Origin: an uncultured Methanomassiliicoccales archaeon
GTDB taxonomy: Archaea > Thermoplasmatota > Thermoplasmata > Methanomassiliicoccales > Methanomethylophilaceae
Assembly: GCA_934234005.1 (NCBI GenBank)
Contig: CAKQHC010000046.1
Span: 1-10,958 of the forward strand
Direction of reading: 5' to 3'
DNA: 10,958 nucleotides
A model generated the notes under the pieces. It was given only the letters and a program-made list of their open reading frames with translations. It had not been told where the DNA came from and did not search any database. Numbering within the stretch: position 1 is the first letter of the stretch; each line of letters starts with the position of its first letter. Below, piece after piece: positions 1 to 7,400 of the stretch. Made by a program: the position numbers and the translations under genes.

Positions 1-278
1 AGTTTCATGCAGTTCTCGTGTTCCTGAACTTTCAGGCCGTCGAACCACGTGTTTCCTTTGTAATTCATGTTGAAGAACGCGTCAATCATCGACAGGTTGA
101 GCGATTTTCCGAAACGTCTCGGTCTGGTGAACAGATAAACTTCGTTTTTGTCATCAACGATATCAGAAATGAGTTCCGATTTGTCGACGTAATAATACTC
201 GCCGTTACGGATTTTTTTGAAATCATCGATTCCTGTCTGCGGCACCTTCAACTTGAATTCCTCCGCTTCTTCATTCAT
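1..278 (-). CDS. AAA-ATPase-like (DUF1703) protein, N-terminal part
   Basis: Partial gene reading leftward; the left window edge cuts it after about 92 residues, so no stop is visible. The N-terminus carries the hallmarks of the AAA-ATPase-like/DUF1703 family: a short TGIDDFKKIRNGEYYYVDKS block (residues 15-34), then the degenerate Walker A-type motif LFTRPRRFGKSL with Lys58 as the expected nucleotide-binding lysine, then SMIDAFFNMNYKG and a WFDGL block. Full family members are about 500-600 residues and usually end in a PD-(D/E)XK nuclease-like domain, which lies outside the window. Their function is unknown; they occur in many copies in gut bacteria and gut archaea. The ATG at 278 is preferred because the next in-frame stop upstream is at 306-308 with no other ATG between, and a TATA-like box sits 25-32 bases before it with no Shine-Dalgarno site, as for a leaderless mRNA. 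Family assignment is strong; biological role is not. Confidence 0.85.
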   Translation of the reverse strand, partial: MNEEAEEFKLKVPQTGIDDFKKIRNGEYYYVDKSELISDIVDDKNEVYLFTRPRRFGKSLNLSMIDAFFNMNYKGNTWFDGLKVQEHENCMK

Positions 279-302
279 GAAGCAATAGTTATTGTTGTTC
301 TT

Positions 303-310
303 TATTTAAA
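303..310 (-). promoter_or_regulatory. TATA box for the DUF1703 gene
   Basis: On the minus strand this reads TTTAAATA, centred about 28 bases upstream of the ATG at 278. Archaeal TATA boxes are centred near -27, so transcription would start at or next to the A of the start codon (leaderless). No Shine-Dalgarno-like sequence precedes the ATG. Inferred from position and composition only. Confidence 0.55.
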
Positions 311-325
311 AAGATTCAGTGGATG

Positions 326-342
326 CAGTCGAGATACGACTG
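326..342. repeat. Perfect dyad CAGTCG-N5-CGACTG in the divergent spacer
   Basis: A 6-base perfect inverted repeat with a 5-base centre (AGATA). It lies 16 bases upstream of the TATA box of the minus-strand DUF1703 gene and about 65 bases upstream of the paaK TATA box. Size and symmetry suit a dimeric winged-helix operator, but no binding protein can be named; a 6-base dyad can also arise by chance. Confidence 0.4.
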
Positions 343-386
343 ACTCCTCACTTTATAAAATGTTGACATCTATGAAATTATGAACT

Positions 387-402
387 GTATTTCCGCAAAT
401 AC
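387..402. promoter_or_regulatory. Candidate operator: dyad GTATTT-N4-AAATAC next to paaK TATA
   Basis: A perfect 16-base dyad, GTATTT CCGC AAATAC, ends five bases before the TTTAAATA box of paaK and so sits over the region where TFB contacts the BRE. A regulator bound here would be well placed to block or assist TFB/TBP recruitment. Position and symmetry are seen directly; operator function is inferred. Confidence 0.4.
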
Positions 403-407
403 TTAAT

Positions 408-415
408 TTTAAATA
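408..415 (+). promoter_or_regulatory. TATA box of paaK
   Basis: TTTAAATA, centred at about 411.5, predicts a transcription start near 438-440. That gives a leader of about 34 bases to the ATG at 473, containing the AAGGTG Shine-Dalgarno site at 461-466, or only about 7 bases to the alternative ATG at 446. The first arrangement is more coherent and supports the 473 start. Confidence 0.5.
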
Positions 416-472
416 GGGCACCTTATGTATTGTGGTGTGTGCTAGATGATAGCACAGAACAAGGTGTTTCCT

Positions 473-1774
473 ATGGCATTCTGGAATGAAGAAATCGAGA
501 CAATGTCCCGCGAAGAACTTGAGAAGTTACAGTTGAAACTTCTCCGTGAAAAAGTCGGAGAGATGTATGTCAAATCAAAATTCTTTCATGACAGAATGGA
601 CGAGGCTGGGGTAAAACCGGAGGATATTACAAGTTTTGAAGCTTTTCGCAAGGTTCCTTTTATGAAAAAGTCAGATCTCCGCGACAACTATCCCGATCAT
701 CTTTTTGTCGTTCCGTATGACGATATTGTGAGGATACACGTTTCTTCCGGAACTACCGGCAGACCTACTGTGGTAGGATACACCAAAACAGATCTCGACA
801 ATTGGGGAGAATCCCTTGCCAGAGGGATGACATCTTTCGGAATGACCAAAAAGGATATGCTTCAGAATTGCCACGGGTACGGTTTATTCACGGGAGGCTT
901 GGGAGTTCATTACGCCACAGAGAAAATAGGAGCTACTGTTCTCCCTACAGGAACCGGAAATACCGCAAGACAGATACAGCTTATGCAGGATCTGCCTGTA
1001 ACCGTTATTGCCGGAACGCCGTCATATATGTTCCATATTGCTGACACCTGTGACCAGATGGGCATTGACATTCGCAAAGATACCAAATTGAAACTAGCTA
1101 TTGCCGGCGGAGAACCCTGGTCCGAAACTATGAGAAAGAAACTTCAGGACCGTACGGGCATAAGGGTGCACAATTGTTACGGTGCCAGCGAATTTTACGG
1201 ACCGATGTTTTTGGAATGTTCCGAACAGAACGGTCTGCACATCTGGGCTGATTTGTGTTACATGGAGATTCTCGACGAAAACGGAAATCCGTGTAAGGAC
1301 GGAGAAAGAGGAGAGATTGTAGTTACCATGCTTCAGAAAGAAGCATTTCCTCTTATCAGATATAAAATCGGTGACGTTTCCGCTCTCGATTGGACTCCGT
1401 GCAAATGCGGAAGAACGCATCCCCGTTTAATGAGAATCTCAGGCAGAACCGATGACATGCTTGTCGTACGCGGAGTAAATGTATTCCCCAGTCAGATAGA
1501 AAGCGTAATTGGAGAAATGCCTTTCTTATCGCCGTTCTATCATATCACACTGGAGAATAAGAATTACATGGACAGCATGTTGGTCGAAGTGGAGCTTAAC
1601 GAGGATGCACTTACAGACGATACCACGGCAATTTCCAGAATGAGCGGCCAACTGTCCAAGAGACTCAAAGAAGTCCTCAATATTAAGGCGGATGTCAAAC
1701 TTGTATTGCCGAAAACTCTGGAGAGATTTGAAGGCAAAGCAAAACATGTTACGGATAACAGATCTTGGGAGTGA
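473..1774 (+). CDS. paaK: Phenylacetate-CoA ligase (aryl-acid CoA ligase, PaaK family)
   Basis: ATP-dependent, AMP-forming cytoplasmic ligase that activates phenylacetate or related aryl acids to aryl-acetyl-CoA. Visible marks: the adenylate P-loop VSSGTTGRPTVVGYT at about residues 90-104, the CYGASEFYGP block, IRYKIGDVSAL, the zinc-finger-like CKCGRTHPRL segment typical of PaaK, SGRTDDMLVVRGVNVFPSQI at the domain hinge, and the C-terminal EGKAKH motif with Lys422 as the likely catalytic lysine. Length from ATG 473 is 433 residues, matching the family, and the protein then begins MAFWNEEIETM, a typical PaaK N-terminus. AAGGTG at 461-466 is a well-spaced Shine-Dalgarno site for it. An in-frame ATG at 446 would add nine residues and cannot be excluded. 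The gene is monocistronic as seen; its TGA abuts the stop of the opposing regulator gene. The nearby iorAB pair acts on the same CoA esters. The exact substrate (phenyl-, indole- or hydroxyphenylacetate) cannot be read from sequence. Confidence 0.92.
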   Translation: MAFWNEEIETMSREELEKLQLKLLREKVGEMYVKSKFFHDRMDEAGVKPEDITSFEAFRKVPFMKKSDLRDNYPDHLFVVPYDDIVRIHVSSGTTGRPTVVGYTKTDLDNWGESLARGMTSFGMTKKDMLQNCHGYGLFTGGLGVHYATEKIGATVLPTGTGNTARQIQLMQDLPVTVIAGTPSYMFHIADTCDQMGIDIRKDTKLKLAIAGGEPWSETMRKKLQDRTGIRVHNCYGASEFYGPMFLECSEQNGLHIWADLCYMEILDENGNPCKDGERGEIVVTMLQKEAFPLIRYKIGDVSALDWTPCKCGRTHPRLMRISGRTDDMLVVRGVNVFPSQIESVIGEMPFLSPFYHITLENKNYMDSMLVEVELNEDALTDDTTAISRMSGQLSKRLKEVLNIKADVKLVLPKTLERFEGKAKHVTDNRSWE

Positions 1775-2122
1775 TTACCACTCCCTTTCATCTGTTCTTT
1801 CATCGTTTATAGATTTGAACATTTCTTTTCTTAGCGGCGAGAAATCGCCGCCGCTCTGCGTTTCAAGATCTTCGAGGGCATTGGCATAGGTTTTGCCCAG
1901 AGTGGTCAAGGCATATACCGTTTTGGAATTGCCTGTAAGAGCTCTTTTTTCTTCAACAATTCCTTCGTCGGCCAACATTTCCAATTTTTGCGGCATTCTG
2001 CAACTGGTGGAAATCGTTTTGTATATGCTGCTTTTGCTCTGCGGTCCGCAGGCATGAAGGAACAGTATAATCTGCGTAGAATGTTTTTCTTCGAGTATTC
2101 TGGATGTTCTAAATCTTTCCAT
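1775..2122 (-). CDS. Small winged-helix transcriptional regulator
   Basis: A 115-residue protein with one winged helix-turn-helix domain at about residues 14-85: helix STQIILFLHACG, a second helix around KSSIYKTIS, the recognition-helix region CRMPQKLEMLADEGIVEE, and the wing KRALTGNSKTVYALTTLG. The pattern resembles MarR/HxlR/ArsR-type archaeal regulators; I cannot pick the exact subfamily. The C-terminal about 30 residues are charged (DERTDEREW) and probably disordered. Two cysteines (Cys25 and Cys41) are present, but no metal motif is evident. Its TAA occupies 1775-1777, directly against the paaK TGA at 1772-1774, so the genes converge with zero spacing. It lies 72 bases downstream of pelA on the same strand and has its own TATA-like TTTAAGA at 2147-2153. 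Its target is unknown; the dyads upstream of paaK or carA are candidates only. Confidence 0.8.
   Translation of the reverse strand: MERFRTSRILEEKHSTQIILFLHACGPQSKSSIYKTISTSCRMPQKLEMLADEGIVEEKRALTGNSKTVYALTTLGKTYANALEDLETQSGGDFSPLRKEMFKSINDERTDEREW
1834..1851 (+). repeat. Perfect 7-bp hairpin with GAAA loop in the paaK 3' region
   Basis: On the plus strand GCGGCGA-GAAA-TCGCCGC forms a perfect 7-base-pair GC-rich stem closed by a GNRA tetraloop, about 60 bases after the paaK stop. It follows the T-rich run TTTCTTTTCTT (1822-1832) and lies antisense inside the winged-helix gene, where it encodes the glycine/proline stretch SGGDFSPL. The carB terminator hairpin has the same loop. It could define or protect the paaK mRNA end; coding constraint could also explain it. 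Confidence 0.4.
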
Positions 2123-2146
2123 GGTAGTGTATGATAAGCGATATAG

Positions 2147-2153
2147 TCTTAAA
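2147..2153 (-). promoter_or_regulatory. TATA-like box of the winged-helix gene
   Basis: On the minus strand TTTAAGA lies 25-31 bases before the ATG at 2122, with no Shine-Dalgarno site, consistent with a leaderless transcript separate from pelA. CTATATC at 2140-2146 is a second AT-rich option but sits rather close to the start codon. Confidence 0.4.
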
Positions 2154-2194
2154 ATACGACTACTATTTTTAATCTTTATAGAATGGCAATCGGG

Positions 2195-3232
2195 TCAGAT
2201 TTTGTATCTGAGCAGTGCACCCATGCCGCCTAACGAAGCCAATGTACTGCCGCCGTCGTGTTGGGATGATACCACAATTACATTTCCTTTCTGCGATTCT
2301 ACGGCGCGTATTACGGGATCCATGTTTTGTTCGCGCACCTTTTTGTCTAAGATGAGTAATGTTTCCACGGCTCCTGACTCGGCTGCTGCGAGAACTTCGT
2401 TGTTACCGTATGTGGCCAGACCGTTGCGTCCTATTTCTGTCATAAGCTTTTCAACATTCTCAAGCTCCACTCCGACGGACGATTCGCGAAGAACATCGGC
2501 ACCCATGCCCGCCTTCATAAGTTCGTTTATTCCGACCATTCCGCATTGTCCGGTGTGATATACGTAGATTTTTCCGAAAATATCAGAGTGTGATTTTTTC
2601 AAGTCTTCCGCCAGAGTCTCTTTTTCGAATCCCGGCCCCAGCAACACCAATGGCATATTGGGTTCCATAAGGGGAATGAGTTTGGATTCTATTTCTGCGT
2701 GATATCCGTCCTTCTGCGGTTTCTCTTCGTATTGTTTTCCGGATCTCCCGGAGCGTATGGTGACTATTTCTTTGAGGCCGAACTGCCTCAGAACAGCAAT
2801 GGTTGCCTCGTCCTGGTCCAGTGAGACAAAAATTATGCGCGGTTTTTTCGAATCGTTTACCGCACGCTGAAGTCTTTCTATCTGTGATGTTCTCCAATGT
2901 TCTTTGGAAATGTCCATCTGGTCGCCGTTTTCGAATATCAGAGTATGATGCTGGCCTATGTCCTGCGGGCCGCTTACGATGGTTCCGAGGAGTTTCAGGC
3001 GCAGGTCTTCTTCGGAGAACTCGATCTTTTCTATGCGCACACCTAATGTCATTCTTTTCTTTTCGGCCCTTTCCGCACGCAGTTTGTCGGCGGATTTCTC
3101 CTCTCTCCTGGTTGTGCTGGCGGTTATGACGTCTCCTACTTCGACAACGTTGTACAGGTGCCATAAATCCTCGTCGGTCTCTACCTGTATGCGGATATCG
3201 CCGGAGGAGAGGTCTTCTTTCAGTATGCGCAT
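2195..3232 (-). CDS. pelA: Pelota (Dom34/aPelota) mRNA surveillance factor
   Basis: Ribosome rescue factor related to release factor aRF1. With aEF1A and ABCE1 it splits ribosomes stalled on damaged or stopless mRNA. The 345-residue product starts MRILKEDLSSGDIRIQVET and continues DEDLWHLYNVVEVGD, the classic Pelota N-terminal Sm-like domain (about 1-130). A central eRF1_2-like domain begins at RIIFVSLDQDEATIAVL (about 131-255). The C-terminal eRF1_3-like domain has AVETLLILDKKV and VVVSSQHDGG-type segments. No GGQ motif is seen, as expected, because Pelota does not hydrolyse peptidyl-tRNA. An in-frame ATG at 3289 exists, but the family starts at MRILKED. A TATA box at 3256-3262 sits 24-30 bases before ATG 3232 and would lie inside the longer version, so the short start is chosen. 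It is divergent from carA. Confidence 0.9.
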   Translation of the reverse strand: MRILKEDLSSGDIRIQVETDEDLWHLYNVVEVGDVITASTTRREEKSADKLRAERAEKKRMTLGVRIEKIEFSEEDLRLKLLGTIVSGPQDIGQHHTLIFENGDQMDISKEHWRTSQIERLQRAVNDSKKPRIIFVSLDQDEATIAVLRQFGLKEIVTIRSGRSGKQYEEKPQKDGYHAEIESKLIPLMEPNMPLVLLGPGFEKETLAEDLKKSHSDIFGKIYVYHTGQCGMVGINELMKAGMGADVLRESSVGVELENVEKLMTEIGRNGLATYGNNEVLAAAESGAVETLLILDKKVREQNMDPVIRAVESQKGNVIVVSSQHDGGSTLASLGGMGALLRYKI

Positions 3233-3255
3233 ATCCGTCACATTGCCATAATAGG

Positions 3256-3262
3256 TAATAAA
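3256..3262 (-). promoter_or_regulatory. TATA box of pelA
   Basis: On the minus strand TTTATTA lies 24-30 bases upstream of ATG 3232, the spacing for a leaderless mRNA, and no clear Shine-Dalgarno site precedes that ATG. This placement decides between the 3232 start and the longer in-frame alternative at 3289. Confidence 0.5.
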
Positions 3263-3298
3263 GAAAAGCATGGTGTATTTGTCCGTCAATTATGTATT

Positions 3299-3316
3299 TT
3301 GTCTATTATCAGACAA
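3299..3316. promoter_or_regulatory. Dyad TTGTCT-N6-AGACAA between pelA and carA
   Basis: An 18-base perfect dyad with 6-base arms. It lies 37 bases upstream of the carA TATA box and 36 bases upstream of the pelA TATA box, almost midway between the divergent promoters. This suits a shared or single operator, possibly pyrimidine-responsive given carAB, but no regulator is identified and chance is possible. Confidence 0.35.
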
Positions 3317-3352
3317 CCGTGTAACATTCGTGTTCTAACTATCACGTAGGGG

Positions 3353-3360
3353 TTATATAT
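3353..3360 (+). promoter_or_regulatory. TATA box of the carAB operon
   Basis: TTATATAT, preceded by the purine-rich BRE-like GTAGGGG, is centred about 29-30 bases before the carA ATG at 3386. Transcription should begin within a few bases of the start codon. There is no Shine-Dalgarno site in the last 20 bases before the ATG, so carA is probably leaderless. Confidence 0.6.
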
Positions 3361-3385
3361 GGTACGTTAATCTCAATAATCTTCG

Positions 3386-4471
3386 ATGTCACGCGGTTAC
3401 TTGGTCCTTGAGGACGGCACCGTGTTCGAAGGAGAGCTCTTCGGTCACGAGTGCGAAACAGTCGGAGAAGTTGTTTTTGCCACGGGAATGTGCGGATACC
3501 AGGAGAGTCTCACAGATCCCTCATACAAAGGTCAGATTCTTGTTATGACCTATCCTCTGGTCGGAAATTACGGTATTTCCGATGAATTCTTCCAGTCCGA
3601 ATCCATTCACACACGCGGATTGGTTGTTAGGGAATACTGCAAAGAACCGTCGCCGATGTACGGCGGAAGGACGCTCGACGATTTCCTCAAACAGTTCGGA
3701 ATTCCGGGTATTTCGGGAATAGACACGCGCGAACTGGTAATCAAAATCAGGACCGGAGGAACAATTAAAGGAGCAATCGTTCCCGCAGGTACGGACCTTA
3801 AATCCATAACGGCCGAACTGGTCAAAATGCCTGCACCTTCCGAAAGTAACCTTGTAGCGCAGGTTTCGTGCAAAGACATTACGAAGATTGACACGGGAAA
3901 GGAGATAACCGTCGGAATGATCGATTGCGGTGCCAAAGCAGGCATTCCGAGAGATTTGGCGGCAAGATTTAACCTCATTTCGTTCCCTTATGACACTCCC
4001 GCCGATGTGATTATCGATTCCGGAGTCAAAGGAGTTTTGATTTCCAACGGACCTGGAGATCCCGCACATCCCGACATCGCAAAAACCACCGTAAGGACGG
4101 TAAAGGACCTTTCTACGCAACTTCCTCTTTTCGGAATATGTTTCGGAAGCCAGTTAATCGGCATAGCGATGGGCGGATCAACATACAAACTGAAATACGG
4201 ACACCGCGGATGCAATCAGCCTGTAAAATATGACGGACGCGTTTACATAACATCGCAGAACCACGGTTTTGCAGTAGACGAGAACAGTCTCGAAGGAACC
4301 GGTCTTGTGGTAGACCAGGTAAATGTCAACGACGGTTCCGTCGAGGGTGTAAGGCACAAGAATTTACCGATATTCACGTCACAGTATCATCCCGAAGCGT
4401 CTCCCGGACCTTGGGACACATCATTCCTTTTCGACAAATTCGGTAAAATGGTCAAGGAGGGGAAATTATGA
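3386..4471 (+). CDS. carA: Carbamoyl-phosphate synthase, small (glutaminase) subunit
   Basis: Hydrolyses glutamine and channels ammonia to CarB for carbamoyl phosphate (pyrimidines and arginine). The 361 residues hold the CarA-specific N-terminal domain (GYLVLEDGTVFEGELFG, VVFATGMCGYQESLTDPSY, YPLVGNYG, residues 1-150) and a class I glutamine amidotransferase domain (about 174-361). Within the latter are SNGPGDPAH, the nucleophile elbow PLFGICFGSQLIG with the catalytic Cys, GHRGCNQPV, ITSQNHGFAVD, and the His-Glu pair in SQYHPEASPGP. The catalytic triad is therefore complete. The elbow reads GICFGSQ where most CarA proteins have GICLGHQ; the substituted His is not part of the triad. Length is normal. 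The ATG at 3386 fits both the family N-terminus and the TATA spacing. Its TGA overlaps the carB ATG by four bases, showing one operon and likely coupled translation. Confidence 0.97.
   Translation: MSRGYLVLEDGTVFEGELFGHECETVGEVVFATGMCGYQESLTDPSYKGQILVMTYPLVGNYGISDEFFQSESIHTRGLVVREYCKEPSPMYGGRTLDDFLKQFGIPGISGIDTRELVIKIRTGGTIKGAIVPAGTDLKSITAELVKMPAPSESNLVAQVSCKDITKIDTGKEITVGMIDCGAKAGIPRDLAARFNLISFPYDTPADVIIDSGVKGVLISNGPGDPAHPDIAKTTVRTVKDLSTQLPLFGICFGSQLIGIAMGGSTYKLKYGHRGCNQPVKYDGRVYITSQNHGFAVDENSLEGTGLVVDQVNVNDGSVEGVRHKNLPIFTSQYHPEASPGPWDTSFLFDKFGKMVKEGKL
4454..4462 (+). promoter_or_regulatory. Strong Shine-Dalgarno site of carB
   Basis: AAGGAGGGG sits five bases before the carB ATG at 4468, inside the end of carA. 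This contrasts with carA itself, which has none, and indicates internal initiation at the second gene of the operon. It fixes the carB start. Confidence 0.8.
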
Positions 4472-7400
4472 GAAAAGATTACAAGAAATTGATGGTCATC
4501 GGATCCGGACCCATAGTCATCGGACAGGCGGCAGAATTCGATTTCTCGGGAACGCAGGCCTGTTATTCGCTCAGGGAAGAGGGTTACAAGACGGTTCTTG
4601 TAAATTCAAATCCCGCAACAATCCAAACCGATACGGACACCGCCGACAGTGTTTACATCGTTCCCCTGACAGCCGACAACGTTGCAAAGATTATCGAAAA
4701 GGAAGGCGTGGACGGAGTGGTTTCCGGTATGGGCGGACAGACGGCCCTTAACATTTGTTCGGAATTGGCCGAATCCGGAAAACTGAAGGAACTCGGAGCT
4801 ACTCTGGTCGGTACGCAGCCGGATGCTATCGAAATGTCCGAAGACCGCGAGCTTTTCAAAGAGACCATGGAAAGAATCGGGGAGCCGGTTCCGCTTTCCC
4901 GCAGCGTCAACACCATCGAAGAGGCCAAAGAGGCCGTGAAGATGATCGGAAGATACCCTGTCCTTATCAGGCCCGCATTTACGTTGGGAGGAACCGGAGG
5001 AGGTATCGCATACAACGAGACGGAGCTGGAAGACATCTGTGCCCGCGGACTTGCGTATTCCAGGATTCACCAGGTACTTATCGAAGAATCCGTACTGGGT
5101 TGGAAAGAGTTCGAATACGAAGTAATGAGGGATGCCGCCGACAACTGCATTATCATTTGTAACATGGAAAATTTAGACGCGATGGGAATCCACACGGGAG
5201 AATCCATCGTATGTGCTCCCTGTCTGACGCTTTCCGACCGCGACCACCAGCGCCTCAGAACAGCGGCTCTTAAAGTAATCCGTGCCCTTAACATTGCCGG
5301 AGGATGCAACGTTCAGTTTGCGTTCAATCCAGAGAACGGAGATTACAGGCTGATTGAGGTCAACCCGCGTGTATCCCGTTCGTCTGCACTTGCTTCCAAA
5401 GCGACGGGATATCCGATTGCACGTGTCGCAACGAAGATTGCCGCGGGATATACTCTCGACGAAATTCCCAACAACATTACGGGAACCACCTACGCCGCAT
5501 TCGAGCCGTCGATAGATTACGTTGTGGTGAAAATTCCGCGCTGGCCGTTCGATAAATTCCGTACCGTGGACCGCCACCTCGGAACACAGATGAAGTCGAC
5601 CGGAGAGGTAATGTCTATCGGAAGGACATTCGAAGAAGCTCTTATGAAAGGACTCCGTTCTCTTGAGATCGGTGTTCGCGGACTCGACAGAATCGACATG
5701 ACCGATGATGAAATCAGAGATGAGTTGATTCACGCTACCGACAGACGTATTTTTGCCATCGCGGAAGCCATAAGGCGCGGTTGGTCTGTGGAAGAAGTCA
5801 GCGATCTTGCGAAATGGGATATTTTCTTCACCAGGAAGATCAAGAATATCGTTGATATGGAGCAGGCTTTAAAAGGCGAGCTTACCAACGATCTGCTCAG
5901 AAAAGCGAAGGAAATGGGATTCTGCGACGAAACAATCGCCGAACTCCGCGGAATGAAACCTTTGGAAATTCGTACGATGCGCAAGATGATGAACATCATG
6001 CCCGTCTACAAGATGGTCGACACCTGTGCCGCGGAATTTGCCGCCCGGACGCCTTACTTCTACTCCACATACGGAAGGACGACGGAAATAACGCCTGTAC
6101 AGGATAAGAAGAAAGTTATCATCGTCGGAGGAGGACCGATCAGAATCGGACAGGGAATCGAATTCGATTACTGTTGCGTACACGGTGTGATGGCCCTTCA
6201 GGAAGAAGGTGTAGATGCAGTCATCATCAACAACAATCCCGAAACGGTATCAACAGATTACGACATATCCGACAGACTTTACTTCGAACCGCTTACTCTC
6301 GAGGACGTACTCAACGTAGCCGAAGCTGAGGATGCCGACGGAATAATATGTCAGTACGGAGGTCAGACTTCTGTCAACCTTGCGGTGGATTTGGAAAACG
6401 CTTTGAAAGGTTCCAAGACCCGTGTATTGGGTACCACTCCGGACAACATGGATGTGGCCGAGGACAGGCGCAGATTCTCCAAGCTGATGGACGATCTGAA
6501 CATCAAACAGCCCAAATCGGGAACCGGATACTCTTTCGAAGAGGCAAGGGAGATTGCAGAAGGAATAGGATATCCCGTATTGGTAAGGCCTTCGTACGTT
6601 CTCGGAGGACGTGCGATGGAAATCGTTTATTCTACCGACGAACTCAGAACATATGTGGAGACTGCCGTTAAGGTTTCCAGAAACCACCCGATTCTTATCG
6701 ACAAGTATCTTACCGAAGCTATCGAAATCGATGTTGACTGTATTTGCGACGGTACCGATGTGTATATAGGAGGAATCATGGAGCATGTGGAGTATGCCGG
6801 TTGCCATTCGGGTGACGCAACGATGGTTCTGCCTCCGTTTACGCTGAGTCAGAGTATAACCGACGAAATTGTCGATATTACCACACGTGTCGCGCTTGCG
6901 TTGCAGATCCACGGTCTGATGAATCTGCAGCTTGCCGTTAAGGACGGACAGGTGTTTATGATTGAGGCAAACCCGCGTGCTTCCAGAACCGTACCGTTCA
7001 TATCCAAAGCCACAGGCATTCCTCTTGCCAAGATAGGTACCAAGATTATGCTGGGCAGGACTCTGAAGGACTTCGGTCTTAAAGGATACCGTCCGATAGA
7101 CCATTATGCGATTAAAGCATCCGTATTCCCGTTCCTTAAGCTTCCGGGAGTGGATTCCATACTCACTCCGGAGATGAAATCCACGGGAGAGGTTATGGGA
7201 ATCGACGAGGATTTCGATACGGCCTGTTACAAGGCACTTATTGCTGCCGGAAACAAGCTCCCTGTCGAAGGCGGAGTGTACATAACCGTAAACGATTCCG
7301 ATAAAGAGAACATTCTCGGCTGTGCGAAGGAACTCAAGGAAATGGGATTCACGATTTACGCTACTAAGGGAACTTCCACTTATCTCAGAAATCACGGCGT

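Noticed and set aside
18..383. Plus-strand open frame of 121 codons at the left edge
   Set aside because: It is antisense to the DUF1703 gene, whose minus-strand translation has clear family motifs, and it runs through the divergent promoter region.
446..472. Nine-codon extension of PaaK from the ATG at 446
   Set aside because: Less likely because the 473 start matches family length and N-terminus and has a spaced AAGGTG, while 446 is only about 7 bases from the predicted transcription start. Not fully excluded.
2195..2211. Hairpin TCAGAT-N5-ATCTGA at the pelA stop as a terminator
   Set aside because: The stem is AT-rich and short, and no T-tract follows on the minus strand.
3233..3289. N-terminal extension of Pelota to the ATG at 3289
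   Set aside because: Family proteins begin at MRILKED-type sequence, and the extension would contain the gene's own TATA box at 3256-3262.
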